This document shows, in pieces, positions 1-7,019 of a stretch of DNA of 13,465 nt. The stretch covers positions 1 to 13,465 of the forward strand of contig JAUXUZ010000162.1 of NCBI GenBank assembly GCA_030680655.1, given 5' to 3'. A program made the translations under genes and the position numbers. The notes beneath the pieces are model-generated. The model did no database searches and was not told the origin of the DNA. It was given only the letters and a program-made list of their open reading frames with translations. Positions within the stretch are counted from its first letter, which is position 1; each line of letters starts with the position of its first letter. This DNA comes from Phycisphaerales bacterium (lineage in GTDB: Bacteria > Planctomycetota > Phycisphaerae > Phycisphaerales > UBA1924).

Positions 1-657
1 CAGAAACCCACCGAACTTGCCGGCGAGCACGCGCGACATCAGCCCGAACTGGCCCATCCCCAGCCCGATCATCGGCTTGGGGCACTCGCCGACCAGGTCG
101 AGCAACTCGAGGTTGTCGCGGGTTGAGCGCACGCGATAAGCGATCTTCACCACGCGGCACGACGGCTCGCTCGCCATCGCCGAGCACTTACGCAGCAGGT
201 CGGACGGGCGCGCGTTGAAGTCGTGGTACGAGAGGATCAGCCGCGTGACCGTGTCGCCGGCGCGCTCCGGACGCTGCACGGCGATGCTGACGGCGCGGTG
301 CGCATCGGTGCTCGTGCCGTAGCACTCCTGCTCAATGTCGATAAAGCTCGGCGAGCGGTGGCCGTCTCCTGCCGCGGTGCCGGCACGCTCGAGCATGGTG
401 AGCCGCGCTTGCTCGGGCCCGTCGTACTGCCCGCCCTCGAGCGCCGTGCGGCACGTGAGGATGCACGGCGCCGGGCTCGCCGATACCAGCGCGATCACAT
501 CGCTGATGCTCGCGCCCGTCACCGTCTCGGCTCGACCGGTAAACCAGCCGTCGATGCGGAACTCCACCAAGTCAGCGCCGGCGGCTTTCGCCAGCCCGGC
601 CGCCGCGAGGGCCGATTCCGCGTCGGTCACGATGATCGGGACACAGACAAGCGCCAT
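1..657 (-). CDS. aroD: Type I 3-dehydroquinate dehydratase, 3' end cut by window edge
   Basis: Type I dehydroquinase converts 3-dehydroquinate to 3-dehydroshikimate through a Schiff base in the cytosolic shikimate pathway. The 219 visible residues show the family signature in order: VEFRID at 31-36, a TCRTALEGG segment at 68-76, IDIE at 106-109, the catalytic His in SYHDF (H145), the Schiff-base Lys in VVKIAY (K171) and the late GMGxxGxxSR motif at 200-209. The frame is open to base 1, so about 20 residues of the barrel are missing. In many planctomycetes this domain is fused to shikimate dehydrogenase (AroE); a fusion here cannot be seen or excluded. The ATG at 657 fits the usual N-terminus (short strand, then CVPI), but no Shine-Dalgarno sequence precedes it. 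The gene follows the flavoprotein gene by 59 bases and is probably its cotranscribed neighbour. Confidence 0.93.
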   Translation of the reverse strand, partial: MALVCVPIIVTDAESALAAAGLAKAAGADLVEFRIDGWFTGRAETVTGASISDVIALVSASPAPCILTCRTALEGGQYDGPEQARLTMLERAGTAAGDGHRSPSFIDIEQECYGTSTDAHRAVSIAVQRPERAGDTVTRLILSYHDFNARPSDLLRKCSAMASEPSCRVVKIAYRVRSTRDNLELLDLVGECPKPMIGLGMGQFGLMSRVLAGKFGGFL

Positions 658-671
658 TGAGAGAGGGTACG

Positions 672-697
672 ACGGCCGGGATGCGAACTCCGGCCGT
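672..697. other. Perfect 8-bp inverted repeat in the flavoprotein-aroD gap
   Basis: ACGGCCGG at 672-679 is exactly complementary to CCGGCCGT at 690-697, with a 10-base loop. It fills the middle of the only non-coding gap between the flavoprotein stop and the aroD start. On the minus strand it is not followed by a T run (CGTACCCTCTCTCA follows), so it is a poor intrinsic terminator. It could be an mRNA processing or stability element, or it may limit readthrough into aroD. The function is unknown. Confidence 0.5.
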
Positions 698-716
698 ACT
701 CCCGATGAAGTGTCCC

Positions 717-2024
717 TTATTCTGCGAGGAGGTCGATGGCGGCACCCGTCCCGGCGAGATAGCCGCTCGCCCAGGCCCATTGGAAGTTGAAGCCGCCAAT
801 CCGGCCGTCGACGTCGCAGACTTCGCCGCAGATCGAGAGGCCCGGGCACACGCGGCTCGCCATGGTGTTCAGGTGCAGTTCGCTCAGGGGCACACCCCCT
901 GCCGTGACTTCGGCAAAGGTGAATCCACGGCTGCCGGTGACCGGCACGTCCATCGCGGTGCACAGCGTCGCCAACCCGCGGCGGACTTCTCTTGGCATGT
1001 GCTGAATCACGCCCCCCGTGCTCGGGTAGACGCCGGCCTTGTCGCACAGCGCACGGGCGAGCCGCTCGGGCAGGCCGCACGGGTGCTGGCTCAAGATACG
1101 AACTGGCGAGTCGTCGCGGTACTTGACCAGCAACGCGTCGAAGCGTTCGGTGTCGGCGCCGGGGAGCAGGTTGAGGAGCAGCTTGGCTCCGGGGTCTTCG
1201 CGCTTGGCTTCGAGGTAATAGCGGCTGACGTCGAGCGGTCCGGGACCGGAGAGCCCAAAGTGTGTAAAGAGTGTGCTGTTGGTGAACGACGCGAGCTTCT
1301 TGCCGGTGCCACTGGTGACGGTGAGCGTCGCGGGGACGGCGATGCCGCTGAGGGCCTTGAGAAACCACCCCTCCGCCGTCGTGAGCGGGACCAATGACGG
1401 AAACACCTGGGGAGTCACGCTGTGCCCGAGCGACCTGGCGAACGCATAGCCCGCACCGTCTGAGCCGCTGCGCGGGAGCGCCATGCCGCCGGTGGCGAGG
1501 ATGATGCGCCCGGCGAGCAGCGACTCGCTCCTCCCTTCCGCGGCCTGCTCAGGCGTGAAGGACCTTGAAACGAAGAAACCACCGTCGGTCCGCTCGACGG
1601 CGCTCACCCTCCATGGGTGGCGCAGCTCGACCCCCGCGTCGCGTGCGGCCGCAAGCAGCGCATCGAGCACGGTGTGGGCGTCGTCGGTCGTCGGGAAGAG
1701 CTTGCCCGTCTCCTCGCGCTTCAACTCAACGCCCAGTTCGGCGAAGAAGGCGGTGGTCTTCTCGACGCCGAACGAGCGCAGCACCTTCTTAATGGCGTTC
1801 CGCGACGAGCCGGCGTACGCGGATTCGTCCACCGCGTGGTGGGTGACGTTGCAGCGCCCCCCTCCCGCGACAAGCACTTTCGCCCCGAGCTTCGATGCGC
1901 CGTCGAGCGCAACGATCGAAAGCTGCAGCCCGGCGGCCTTGGCCGCTCGCCCGGCCCAGATGGCCGCGAACAGCCCGGCCGCGCCGGCTCCGATCACCGC
2001 GATATCGACCCGCTCACTGGTCAC
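717..2024 (-). CDS. HI0933/BaiN-family FAD-dependent oxidoreductase
   Basis: This 435-residue flavoprotein belongs to the HI0933 (YhiN, BaiN-like, 'aminoacetone oxidase') family, which is normally about 400 residues long. The N-terminal Rossmann motif GAGAAG is at residues 12-17. The family signature VAGGGRCNVT follows at 52-61. A mid-protein GGxxxPxxGSDGxGY stretch and a THFGLSGPG stretch are present. The C-terminal FAD-contacting segment CGEVCDVDGRIGGFNFQWA lies at about 399-417. The natural substrate is unknown for most members; some reduce steroid or ring double bonds, so I infer only a soluble FAD/NAD(P)H redox enzyme. The GTG start overlaps the DUF418 stop as GTGA at 2021-2024, with only a weak ribosome site, so translation is probably coupled. 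The stop is TAA. Confidence 0.93.
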   Translation of the reverse strand: MTSERVDIAVIGAGAAGLFAAIWAGRAAKAAGLQLSIVALDGASKLGAKVLVAGGGRCNVTHHAVDESAYAGSSRNAIKKVLRSFGVEKTTAFFAELGVELKREETGKLFPTTDDAHTVLDALLAAARDAGVELRHPWRVSAVERTDGGFFVSRSFTPEQAAEGRSESLLAGRIILATGGMALPRSGSDGAGYAFARSLGHSVTPQVFPSLVPLTTAEGWFLKALSGIAVPATLTVTSGTGKKLASFTNSTLFTHFGLSGPGPLDVSRYYLEAKREDPGAKLLLNLLPGADTERFDALLVKYRDDSPVRILSQHPCGLPERLARALCDKAGVYPSTGGVIQHMPREVRRGLATLCTAMDVPVTGSRGFTFAEVTAGGVPLSELHLNTMASRVCPGLSICGEVCDVDGRIGGFNFQWAWASGYLAGTGAAIDLLAE

Positions 2025-3340
2025 TGTGCCGATTGTTCACCGCGGGCGCCCAGCGCGAGCGGCATCAGCCGCAGATAAGTCAGGCACTTCCAGACCCACT
2101 CTACCGGGCCCGCGACGAACCTCGACATCCAGACTTTGCTGAAGGTGACGAGCACGGCGAACACCGCGACGCAGAGGGCCACCTGCTCCGCGGAGCCGAA
2201 GGTCCCCCACAGCCCCAGGCCAAAGTGGTACGCGACGAGCGTCATCAGCACGCTCGTCAGCAGGTAGTTGGTGAGCCCCATGCGCCCCGGAACGGCGAGC
2301 AGCCGAGCGAGGCCCGCCGCGCGTCCTGAGCGCACCCACGCGATGACCCCCGCGGCGATCCCCAGCGTGAGCACCGGGCCGAACGCCATCGAGAACGCCA
2401 GCGCCACGTTCGCGGCCGGCCCTGTGGCCAGCCTGGCGATCAGCACGCTCGCGACCGACACCGGCAGGCCAACGCCCAGCCCCGCCCAGAGGAGTCGCCG
2501 GTGCAGCGCGGTCCATCCGCCGCTCCAGAACCGCCCCTTCATCAGCCCGGCTCCGAGCATGAACATCCCACCGATCGTCGGGCCCAGGATGATCAGGCTC
2601 ATCCCTACCGAGAACACAAACGACAGCGCCCTGACGATCAGGGCCTGCGCGTACGGGCCCTGCGCGTAGGCCTCACGCTCAAGCTCGATCCACTCCGGGT
2701 GGTGCGGTTGCTGCATGATCCCCATCCCCTGCAGCAGCCGCTCACCGGGCGGCAGCGACGCGATCGACTCAGGCAGCGGCGGCAGTGTCTGCGAGAGGTT
2801 GCCGAGTGATTGCAGCGAAAGACACCCGAGGCTCAGGACCATCCCAACCGAGATCAGGCTCGCGCCGATGATGCACAGCGTTCTGCCCGAGCTGTAGGGG
2901 GCCAACAGCATCAGCCCGACGCCCAGCAGGGCGTAAACAAACAGGATGTCGCCGTACCAGATCAGCAGCCCGTGCGCAAGGCCGATGACCGCCAGCACCG
3001 CCAGCCGGCGCAGGAACACCGCCCAGAACCGGCGGTTGCGCGCGGCGACCTTCTCAAGGATGAGCACCATCCCAGCGCCGAACAGCAGCGAGTAGAGCGG
3101 GAAGAACTTTCCTTCGAACAGCGCCCGCGAGAAGACGAACGCCACATCATCGAGCCAGAGGGGCACCGGTGCACCCGACGGCTCGGGCCTGACCATCGAG
3201 AACGACGCGAGCGGGCCGGTGAAGTAGTGCACATTGACGAGCATGATGCCCAACAACGCCAGCCCGCGGGTGGTGTCGAGCGACGCGATCCGTGCCGGTG
3301 GGGTTGGTTCCGTCGCAGCGACGGCACGCTCAATGGTCAT
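2021..3340 (-). CDS. DUF418 (YeiB-like) multipass membrane protein
   Basis: A 439-residue integral membrane protein. It opens with the family hallmark RIASLDTTRGLALLGI (about 17-32), followed by the first membrane helix. Many hydrophobic segments follow. The C-terminal DUF418 domain shows a GRMGLTNYLLTS stretch, Gly-rich GLGLWGTFG, and the terminal KVWMSRFVAGPVEWVWK block before a short hydrophilic tail. The function of DUF418 proteins is not established; transport or envelope roles have been suggested. Two ATGs compete for the start. GGAGG at 3348-3352 sits 7 bases before the ATG at 3340 but only 1 base before the ATG at 3346, so I chose 3340. It lies 38 bases after the GYF/DUF4190 gene and overlaps the flavoprotein start. 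The frame stays open upstream, but that region encodes the GYF-type gene in another frame. Confidence 0.92.
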   Translation of the reverse strand: MTIERAVAATEPTPPARIASLDTTRGLALLGIMLVNVHYFTGPLASFSMVRPEPSGAPVPLWLDDVAFVFSRALFEGKFFPLYSLLFGAGMVLILEKVAARNRRFWAVFLRRLAVLAVIGLAHGLLIWYGDILFVYALLGVGLMLLAPYSSGRTLCIIGASLISVGMVLSLGCLSLQSLGNLSQTLPPLPESIASLPPGERLLQGMGIMQQPHHPEWIELEREAYAQGPYAQALIVRALSFVFSVGMSLIILGPTIGGMFMLGAGLMKGRFWSGGWTALHRRLLWAGLGVGLPVSVASVLIARLATGPAANVALAFSMAFGPVLTLGIAAGVIAWVRSGRAAGLARLLAVPGRMGLTNYLLTSVLMTLVAYHFGLGLWGTFGSAEQVALCVAVFAVLVTFSKVWMSRFVAGPVEWVWKCLTYLRLMPLALGARGEQSAQ

Positions 3341-3347
3341 CGACATT

Positions 3348-3352
3348 CCTCC
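3348..3352 (-). promoter_or_regulatory. Ribosome binding site GGAGG deciding the DUF418 start
   Basis: A perfect GGAGG core within a purine-rich stretch lies 7 bases upstream of the ATG at 3340 and 1 base upstream of the in-frame ATG at 3346. The normal spacing favours the downstream ATG. Confidence 0.75.
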
Positions 3353-3378
3353 CCTCTCTTCGAATGACTTGGTGGACT

Positions 3379-3870
3379 CTACCGGGCATTCGCGGCCACA
3401 AGCACGACGAGGGCAAAGTGCCCGAGGAAGGTGATGCTTCCAAGACAGATCGCGACCCACGCGTGCGCCGTTCCGTGCACGCGCGGCTCGGCCTTCACCT
3501 TCTTCAATCCGATGACGCCGAGGATCACTGCGGCAGGCCCAAGTAGAAGCGCGGCGATCGGGATGAGCGACGCGACGGAGACGTAGTACCCAACCAGCGC
3601 TGGCACGTTCTTGTAGGGGATGATGACGCTCGTCGCTCCGTCTGGTGCCTGCTGCAGCGGCCCAGCGCCCATCGGCGGTGCAGTCGCCACGCGCCCCATC
3701 ACCTCGCGGATCGGCTCGAAATCGATGGCGCGGCAGACCGTTCCGTCGCCGGCGCGGATGTTGGCGATCGGAGGGATCCGCCCCTCCTGCGCCCACGCCC
3801 GCAGCGTCGCTTCGTCGGCAGGCCCAAACGTCTGCCCGTCAACAAGTTCAACCATGAACTGGCCGCTCAC
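3379..3870 (-). CDS. GYF-like domain plus two-helix DUF4190-type membrane protein
   Basis: A 163-residue protein of two parts. Residues about 6-56 resemble the bacterial GYF_2/DUF4339 domain: a short strand, then DGQTFGPADEATLRAWAQEG, then RIPPIANIRAGDG. This module usually sits in the cytosol and is thought to bind proteins or peptides. A Pro/Gln-rich linker follows. Residues about 88-122 form a long hydrophobic region rich in Ala, Leu and Ile and ending GVIGLKKVKAEPR. A last helix at about 135-160 gives the DUF4190-like two-helix layout. The function is unknown. The GTG start overlaps the DUF4870 stop as GTGA at 3867-3870. A purine-rich G8 tract 7 bases upstream acts as ribosome site. An internal ATG at 3855 (just before the GYF-like strand) is an alternative start. 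It is the second gene of the five-gene minus-strand run. Confidence 0.82.
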   Translation of the reverse strand: MSGQFMVELVDGQTFGPADEATLRAWAQEGRIPPIANIRAGDGTVCRAIDFEPIREVMGRVATAPPMGAGPLQQAPDGATSVIIPYKNVPALVGYYVSVASLIPIAALLLGPAAVILGVIGLKKVKAEPRVHGTAHAWVAICLGSITFLGHFALVVLVAANAR

Positions 3871-4331
3871 GCTGTTGCCCCCCCCTTGTGCTCAACCTTG
3901 ATGCCGGCGAACCACCGCTCGGCGTAGTCGCCGATGATCGGCATGGGCGTGCACTTGCCGTTGATCGCGTTCACCATGCCCATGATGTTGATCACCACCC
4001 CGGCTACCCACAGCGCGGCGTAGGCCGGAACCACAACGCAGACGCCAAGCCCGACCGTGGCGATCACGATCAGCCCCAGCGCCGTCAATACGCCCAGCGC
4101 CGCGAGCCAGAGGATCAGGCACTGCTTGGCGTGGTAGAGCGAGAGCCGGTCGCTCCGCATGATCAGCGGCACCAGGAAGAAGGGGATGTGCACGAAGTTC
4201 AGCGCGTAGCCGATGATCGCCATCGCCTTGCCTGAGGCGATCTCCGCAGCCGTGCAGACGGGCCGGTCCGGGCTGTCGGGGGTCGGCGGGGGGGGCGGGG
4301 GGGGCGGGGGTGAATCGATGACGTCGCTCAT
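3867..4331 (-). CDS. DUF4870 (Tic20-like) small membrane protein with polyproline N-terminus
   Basis: A 154-residue membrane protein. Residues 8-16 are nine consecutive prolines, followed by a Pro/Asp-rich linker. The DUF4870-like part begins at about residue 33 (KAMAIIGYALNFVHIPFFLV) and has the family features: a loop with a SLYHAKQCLILW stretch (about 64-75), two further hydrophobic segments, and the closing VNAINGKCTPMPIIG motif (about 119-133). I count roughly three to four membrane helices. Biochemical function is not established for this family. The ATG at 4331 is preceded by GAAGGGAA at good spacing. It is the first gene of a minus-strand run and overlaps the next gene by four bases. 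The last codons carry a G8 tract that could allow frameshifting (see findings). Confidence 0.86.
   Translation of the reverse strand: MSDVIDSPPPPPPPPPTPDSPDRPVCTAAEIASGKAMAIIGYALNFVHIPFFLVPLIMRSDRLSLYHAKQCLILWLAALGVLTALGLIVIATVGLGVCVVVPAYAALWVAGVVINIMGMVNAINGKCTPMPIIGDYAERWFAGIKVEHKGGATA
3878..3885 (-). promoter_or_regulatory. G8 tract: ribosome site and possible slippery site
   Basis: Eight consecutive G on the minus strand (AAGGGGGGGGC) encode Lys-Gly-Gly near the end of the DUF4870 protein. They also lie 7 bases before the GTG start of the next gene, where a Shine-Dalgarno sequence is expected. The same tract is a potential site for ribosomal -1 slippage or polymerase slippage. The ribosome-site role is inferred from position; slippage is hypothetical. 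Confidence 0.55.
4288..4310. repeat. Homopolymer tract G8-C-G8-C-G5 encoding polyproline
   Basis: The plus strand reads three G runs of 8, 8 and 5 bases separated by single C. On the coding minus strand these are C runs giving nine prolines at residues 8-16 of the DUF4870 protein. Such runs are prone to length change, and the G-rich strand could fold as a G-quadruplex. The reading frame is intact here. Confidence 0.85.
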
Positions 4332-4436
4332 GGGTTCCCTTCTTCAGCGGGGAGGGGGTGCAGGTCGGGCGTGTGAACCATCGGAGCGCCGAACCGGCAT
4401 CGGTCAGGCATCACGCGAATCAGGAGCCGTCGGCAG

Positions 4437-4745
4437 CTAGGGGTTTGCTCCGCTCTGCGCGGCGCCGCCCAGGGCCATCAGGCCGACACCCAGGATGAGC
4501 AGGATGATCGCGAGCACGCACAGACCGATCGCGATGCTGGAGCAGATGATGCCCGCGGTCCGAATGCCGCCCTTGGTCTTGGACATGAGGCCGCAGATCA
4601 GCCCGGCGATGGCGGGCAGGATGCCCAGACCGTAACCGCACATGCCGACCAGCCCCAGGATGCCGCAGATCAGAGAGGCGATGGCCAAACCGTCGGCCGG
4701 CCGGGCGGGGTCGGCACCGGTGGGACTTGCTGGGTATTGACTCAT
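4437..4745 (-). CDS. DUF4190-type two-helix membrane protein
   Basis: A 102-residue protein with a short Pro/Ala-rich hydrophilic N-terminus (residues 1-19). A first hydrophobic hairpin at about 20-53 carries GLAIASLICGILGLVGMCGY and a following LPAIAGLICGL. Then comes a KTKGGIRTAG loop typical of DUF4190, where a small Lys/Arg-Gly turn precedes the second helix, and a helix at about 68-95. DUF4190 proteins have no assigned reaction; they are small inner-membrane proteins often found beside GYF, FHA or transporter genes. The ATG at 4745 has GGGAG 6 bases upstream and was chosen over a longer open frame reaching 4796, which would run through the ribosome site and predicted promoter. It lies 65 bases downstream of prfA and 105 bases upstream of the DUF4870 gene, all on the same strand. 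Confidence 0.85.
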   Translation of the reverse strand: MSQYPASPTGADPARPADGLAIASLICGILGLVGMCGYGLGILPAIAGLICGLMSKTKGGIRTAGIICSSIAIGLCVLAIILLILGVGLMALGGAAQSGANP

Positions 4746-4766
4746 GAGTTGCTCCCTTGGTCCCCG

Positions 4767-4796
4767 AGCATAACCAGATTGAGCGGCGGGTTGCAA
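4767..4796 (-). promoter_or_regulatory. Candidate sigma-70-like promoter for the DUF4190 gene
   Basis: On the minus strand TTGCAA (4796-4791) and TATGCT (4772-4767) are separated by 18 bases, each matching 4 of 6 consensus positions. Transcription would start near 4760, leaving a leader of about 15 bases that still contains the GGGAG ribosome site. It lies in the short gap between the prfA stop and this start, so the gene need not depend on prfA readthrough. Confidence 0.35.
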
Positions 4797-4810
4797 GCCC
4801 CAAATGGCCG

Positions 4811-5917
4811 TTACAACGCCGCCAGCCGCCGCTGCATCTCCTGCCGGATCAAGTCGCCGTGCAGGGCACTGAAATCACCCGAGAGCAGGTCCCGGAGGGG
4901 GTACTCGCCGGCCAGCCGCTCGTCGGCGGCGATGGCCTCTTTGTAGCGGTACGTGCGGATCTTTTCGCTCCGGTCGCCGCCGCCGATCTGGCTGGTGCGG
5001 GCGGAAGAACGCTCGGCGTGCAGGCGCTGGCGTTCGGCCTCGTGCAGGCGGGTCATCAGCAGCCGGCGGGCCCGCTCGCGGTTCTGCTGCTGGCTCTTGC
5101 TCTCCATCATGCGGATGATGATGCCGGTCGGCTTGTGCTTGATCTGTACCGCGGTGGCGACTTTGTTGACGTTCTGCCCGCCGGGACCCTGGCTGGTGGT
5201 GGCGAACTCTTCGACGTCGTTGGCCCAGTCGATCTTGACCTCGACCTCCTCCGGTTCGGGGAGCACGGCAACAGTCGCCGTCGACGTGTGGATCCGCCCC
5301 TGCGTCTCGGTCGCGGGCACCCGCTTGACCGAGTGCACCCCCGCCTCGAAGTTCATCGCGGTCCACACGCCCGCGCCGCGCAGGTTCGCGACGGCCGATC
5401 GCACACCCCCGGCGTCGCCGGGGGTGATGTCCAGCAGTTCGAGCGTCCACCCAGCCTTCGCCGCGTACTTGCGGTACATCTCCAGCAGATCGCCCGCCCA
5501 CAGGCCCGCCTCGTCGCCCCCGGTTCCCGCCCGCACCTCCAGCATCACCGAGCCGACCTTGTTGTCGTCGGCCTGCACCAGCTCACCGGTGACGGCGTTG
5601 TAAATCTCGCGGGCCTCGTGCTCTACGCGCGGCAGCTCCTCCCTGGCCAGTTCGACCAGTTCGTGCTCGCCGTCGGCGCCCCTCCCGTTGATCAAGACGC
5701 GGTACTCGGTGGCCTCGCGGTCGAGCGCCTCGAGACGCTCAACCTGCGTGGCGATCCCCTCCAGCAGCGACCTGCGCACCGCGAGCGTGCGTGCCTTGCG
5801 GTGATCGGCGGCCACGTCTGGGTCCTCGAGCTGGCGGCCCAGCTCGCTGTACTCAGATCGCAGCGACCGCAGCTTGGCGACCACCGAGGCAGGCAGCTTC
5901 TCCAGAATCACGCCCAA
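4811..5917 (-). CDS. prfA: Peptide chain release factor 1
   Basis: RF1 reads UAA and UAG stop codons in the ribosomal A site and triggers peptide release. The 368-residue product matches the usual length (about 360). It contains the RAGTGGDEA motif of the early domain, the RF1-type tripeptide anticodon PAT (residues 201-203, within RVPATETQGRIHTS) and the catalytic GGQ loop ending at Q248 (QGPGGQNVNK), whose Gln is the usual PrmC methylation target. RF2 would carry SPF instead of PAT. The C-terminal part is unusual: after GGGDRSEKIRTY the usual NFPQxRVTDHRI block is replaced by RYKEAIAADERLAGEY. Start choice: TTG at 5917 has GGAGG 9 bases upstream; GTG at 5911 is the alternative but 15 bases away. 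The gene is divergent from the ABC unit. The common downstream partner prmC is not next to it. Confidence 0.94.
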   Translation of the reverse strand: MGVILEKLPASVVAKLRSLRSEYSELGRQLEDPDVAADHRKARTLAVRRSLLEGIATQVERLEALDREATEYRVLINGRGADGEHELVELAREELPRVEHEAREIYNAVTGELVQADDNKVGSVMLEVRAGTGGDEAGLWAGDLLEMYRKYAAKAGWTLELLDITPGDAGGVRSAVANLRGAGVWTAMNFEAGVHSVKRVPATETQGRIHTSTATVAVLPEPEEVEVKIDWANDVEEFATTSQGPGGQNVNKVATAVQIKHKPTGIIIRMMESKSQQQNRERARRLLMTRLHEAERQRLHAERSSARTSQIGGGDRSEKIRTYRYKEAIAADERLAGEYPLRDLLSGDFSALHGDLIRQEMQRRLAAL

Positions 5918-5926
5918 CGCAAAGGT

Positions 5927-5931
5927 CCTCC
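5927..5931 (-). promoter_or_regulatory. Ribosome binding site GGAGG deciding the prfA start
   Basis: GGAGG lies 9 bases before TTG (5917) and 15 bases before GTG (5911) in the same frame. Spacing favours the TTG, which adds two residues. Confidence 0.65.
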
Positions 5932-6041
5932 CAGGGTGCACCGTCTGTCCTGCCGCGACTGTAGCGACGCCCGTACCATCCGCTCGCACCCACCGGCGGG
6001 CCGTGCCCAGGCCGCCGCAGGAGTGCGCGAAGGGGCATCTC

Positions 6042-7019
6042 GTGGCGGACGCGATCGTAATCGAAGGGGTCACCAAGACGTTCGGCTCGAAGCTCGCCGT
6101 CGACAACCTGTCGCTGCGGGTGCCCGCCGGAAGCCTGACGGGCGTCATCGGCCCAAACGGCGCGGGCAAGACGACCACCATCCGGATGATCATGTCGATC
6201 ATCTTCCCCGACTCTGGCACAATCTCCGTGCTCGGCAAGGCCTCGGCCGTCGAGAGCAAGGACCAGATCGGGTACCTGCCGGAGGAACGCGGCCTGTACC
6301 GCAAGATGAAGGTGCAGGCGCTGCTCGCCTACCTCGCGCGGCTGAAGGGGATCGACTCGGGCGCTGCCGCCCGCAAGACATCAGACTGGCTCGGCCGTGT
6401 CGGGCTTGGGGATGTTGCCCGCAAGCGCTGCGAGGAGCTCAGCAAGGGCATGCAGCAGAAGGTCCAGTTCATCGCGGCGGTGATCCACGAGCCGCAGTTG
6501 CTGATCCTCGACGAGGTCTTCAGCGGGCTCGACCCGGTCAACCGCCGGCTCATGCGTGAGCTGATCGACGAGCAGCACCGGCGCGGCTGCACCATCCTCT
6601 TCAGCACCCACGCGATGTACGAAGCCGAGCAGCTCTGCGACAGGATCCTGATGATCCACCGCGGGCACAAAGCCCTGGATATGACGCTGCAGGAGGTGTG
6701 GCGGAACTTCGATCCAAGGTCGATCGTCGCCGAGCCGATCGGCGAGCACGCAAACGCGTCGGACTATTTGGGCATCCAGGGCGTCGCCAGCGTCCGCTCC
6801 AGCGGCAGAGGGATCGAGCTCGCACTCACAGACGGAGCTGAGGGCGCGCCGGTGATGGCCGCGCTCGCGGTGACCGGGCTCTTCCGCTCGGTGAGCGTCA
6901 AGCGTCCCAACCTCGAAGACATCTTCATCAACCTTGTCGGGGCCGACGCCGAGACGCTCGAAGGGCTCAAGTCCGACCGGGAATTGGCCGTGGCCGCGAC
7001 GAACGGGGGTGCAAAGTGA
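6042..7019 (+). CDS. ABC-2 type exporter ATP-binding protein (NatA/YhaQ-like)
   Basis: A 325-residue ABC ATPase that powers the permease encoded directly after it. Visible motifs are Walker A GPNGAGKTT at 37-45, a YLPEERGLY Q-loop region at 78-86 (Glu in place of Gln, as is common in this NatA/YhaQ-like group), signature LSKGMQQK at 133-140, Walker B LLILDEVFSGLDP at 153-165 and the switch His in FSTHAM (H190). About 110 C-terminal residues beyond the nucleotide-binding domain match the DUF4162-type tail of these exporters. The GTG start at 6042 is preceded by AAGGGG at 7 bases; longer upstream frames run antisense through the prfA start. The last codons overlap the permease start as GTGA. 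The substrate cannot be told; relatives export Na+, peptides or lipid-like compounds. Confidence 0.95.
   Translation: MADAIVIEGVTKTFGSKLAVDNLSLRVPAGSLTGVIGPNGAGKTTTIRMIMSIIFPDSGTISVLGKASAVESKDQIGYLPEERGLYRKMKVQALLAYLARLKGIDSGAAARKTSDWLGRVGLGDVARKRCEELSKGMQQKVQFIAAVIHEPQLLILDEVFSGLDPVNRRLMRELIDEQHRRGCTILFSTHAMYEAEQLCDRILMIHRGHKALDMTLQEVWRNFDPRSIVAEPIGEHANASDYLGIQGVASVRSSGRGIELALTDGAEGAPVMAALAVTGLFRSVSVKRPNLEDIFINLVGADAETLEGLKSDRELAVAATNGGAK

Noticed and set aside
660..700. tRNA-like T-arm (GTTCGCATCCCGG on the minus strand) near the aroD start
   Set aside because: The 5-bp T-stem does not pair properly, and no matching acceptor, D or anticodon arm lies upstream in the flavoprotein gene.
3341..3796. 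Upstream extension of the DUF418 frame to a 591-residue protein
   Set aside because: The extra 150 residues are Arg-rich, have no membrane or family character, and overlap the GYF/DUF4190 gene in another frame. A good ribosome site supports the start at 3340.
5918..6041. Divergent promoters between prfA and the ABC ATPase
   Set aside because: A promoter must be near, but I found no pair of hexamers with acceptable spacing on either strand.
5918..6304. N-terminal extension of prfA by over 120 residues
   Set aside because: It runs antisense through the conserved N-terminus and Walker A region of the ABC ATPase. The RF1 family starts near the TTG at 5917, which has its own GGAGG.
4757..6559. 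600-residue plus-strand open frame opposite prfA
   Set aside because: It is the complement of prfA and then an out-of-frame reading of the ABC ATPase; both real genes have strong motifs.
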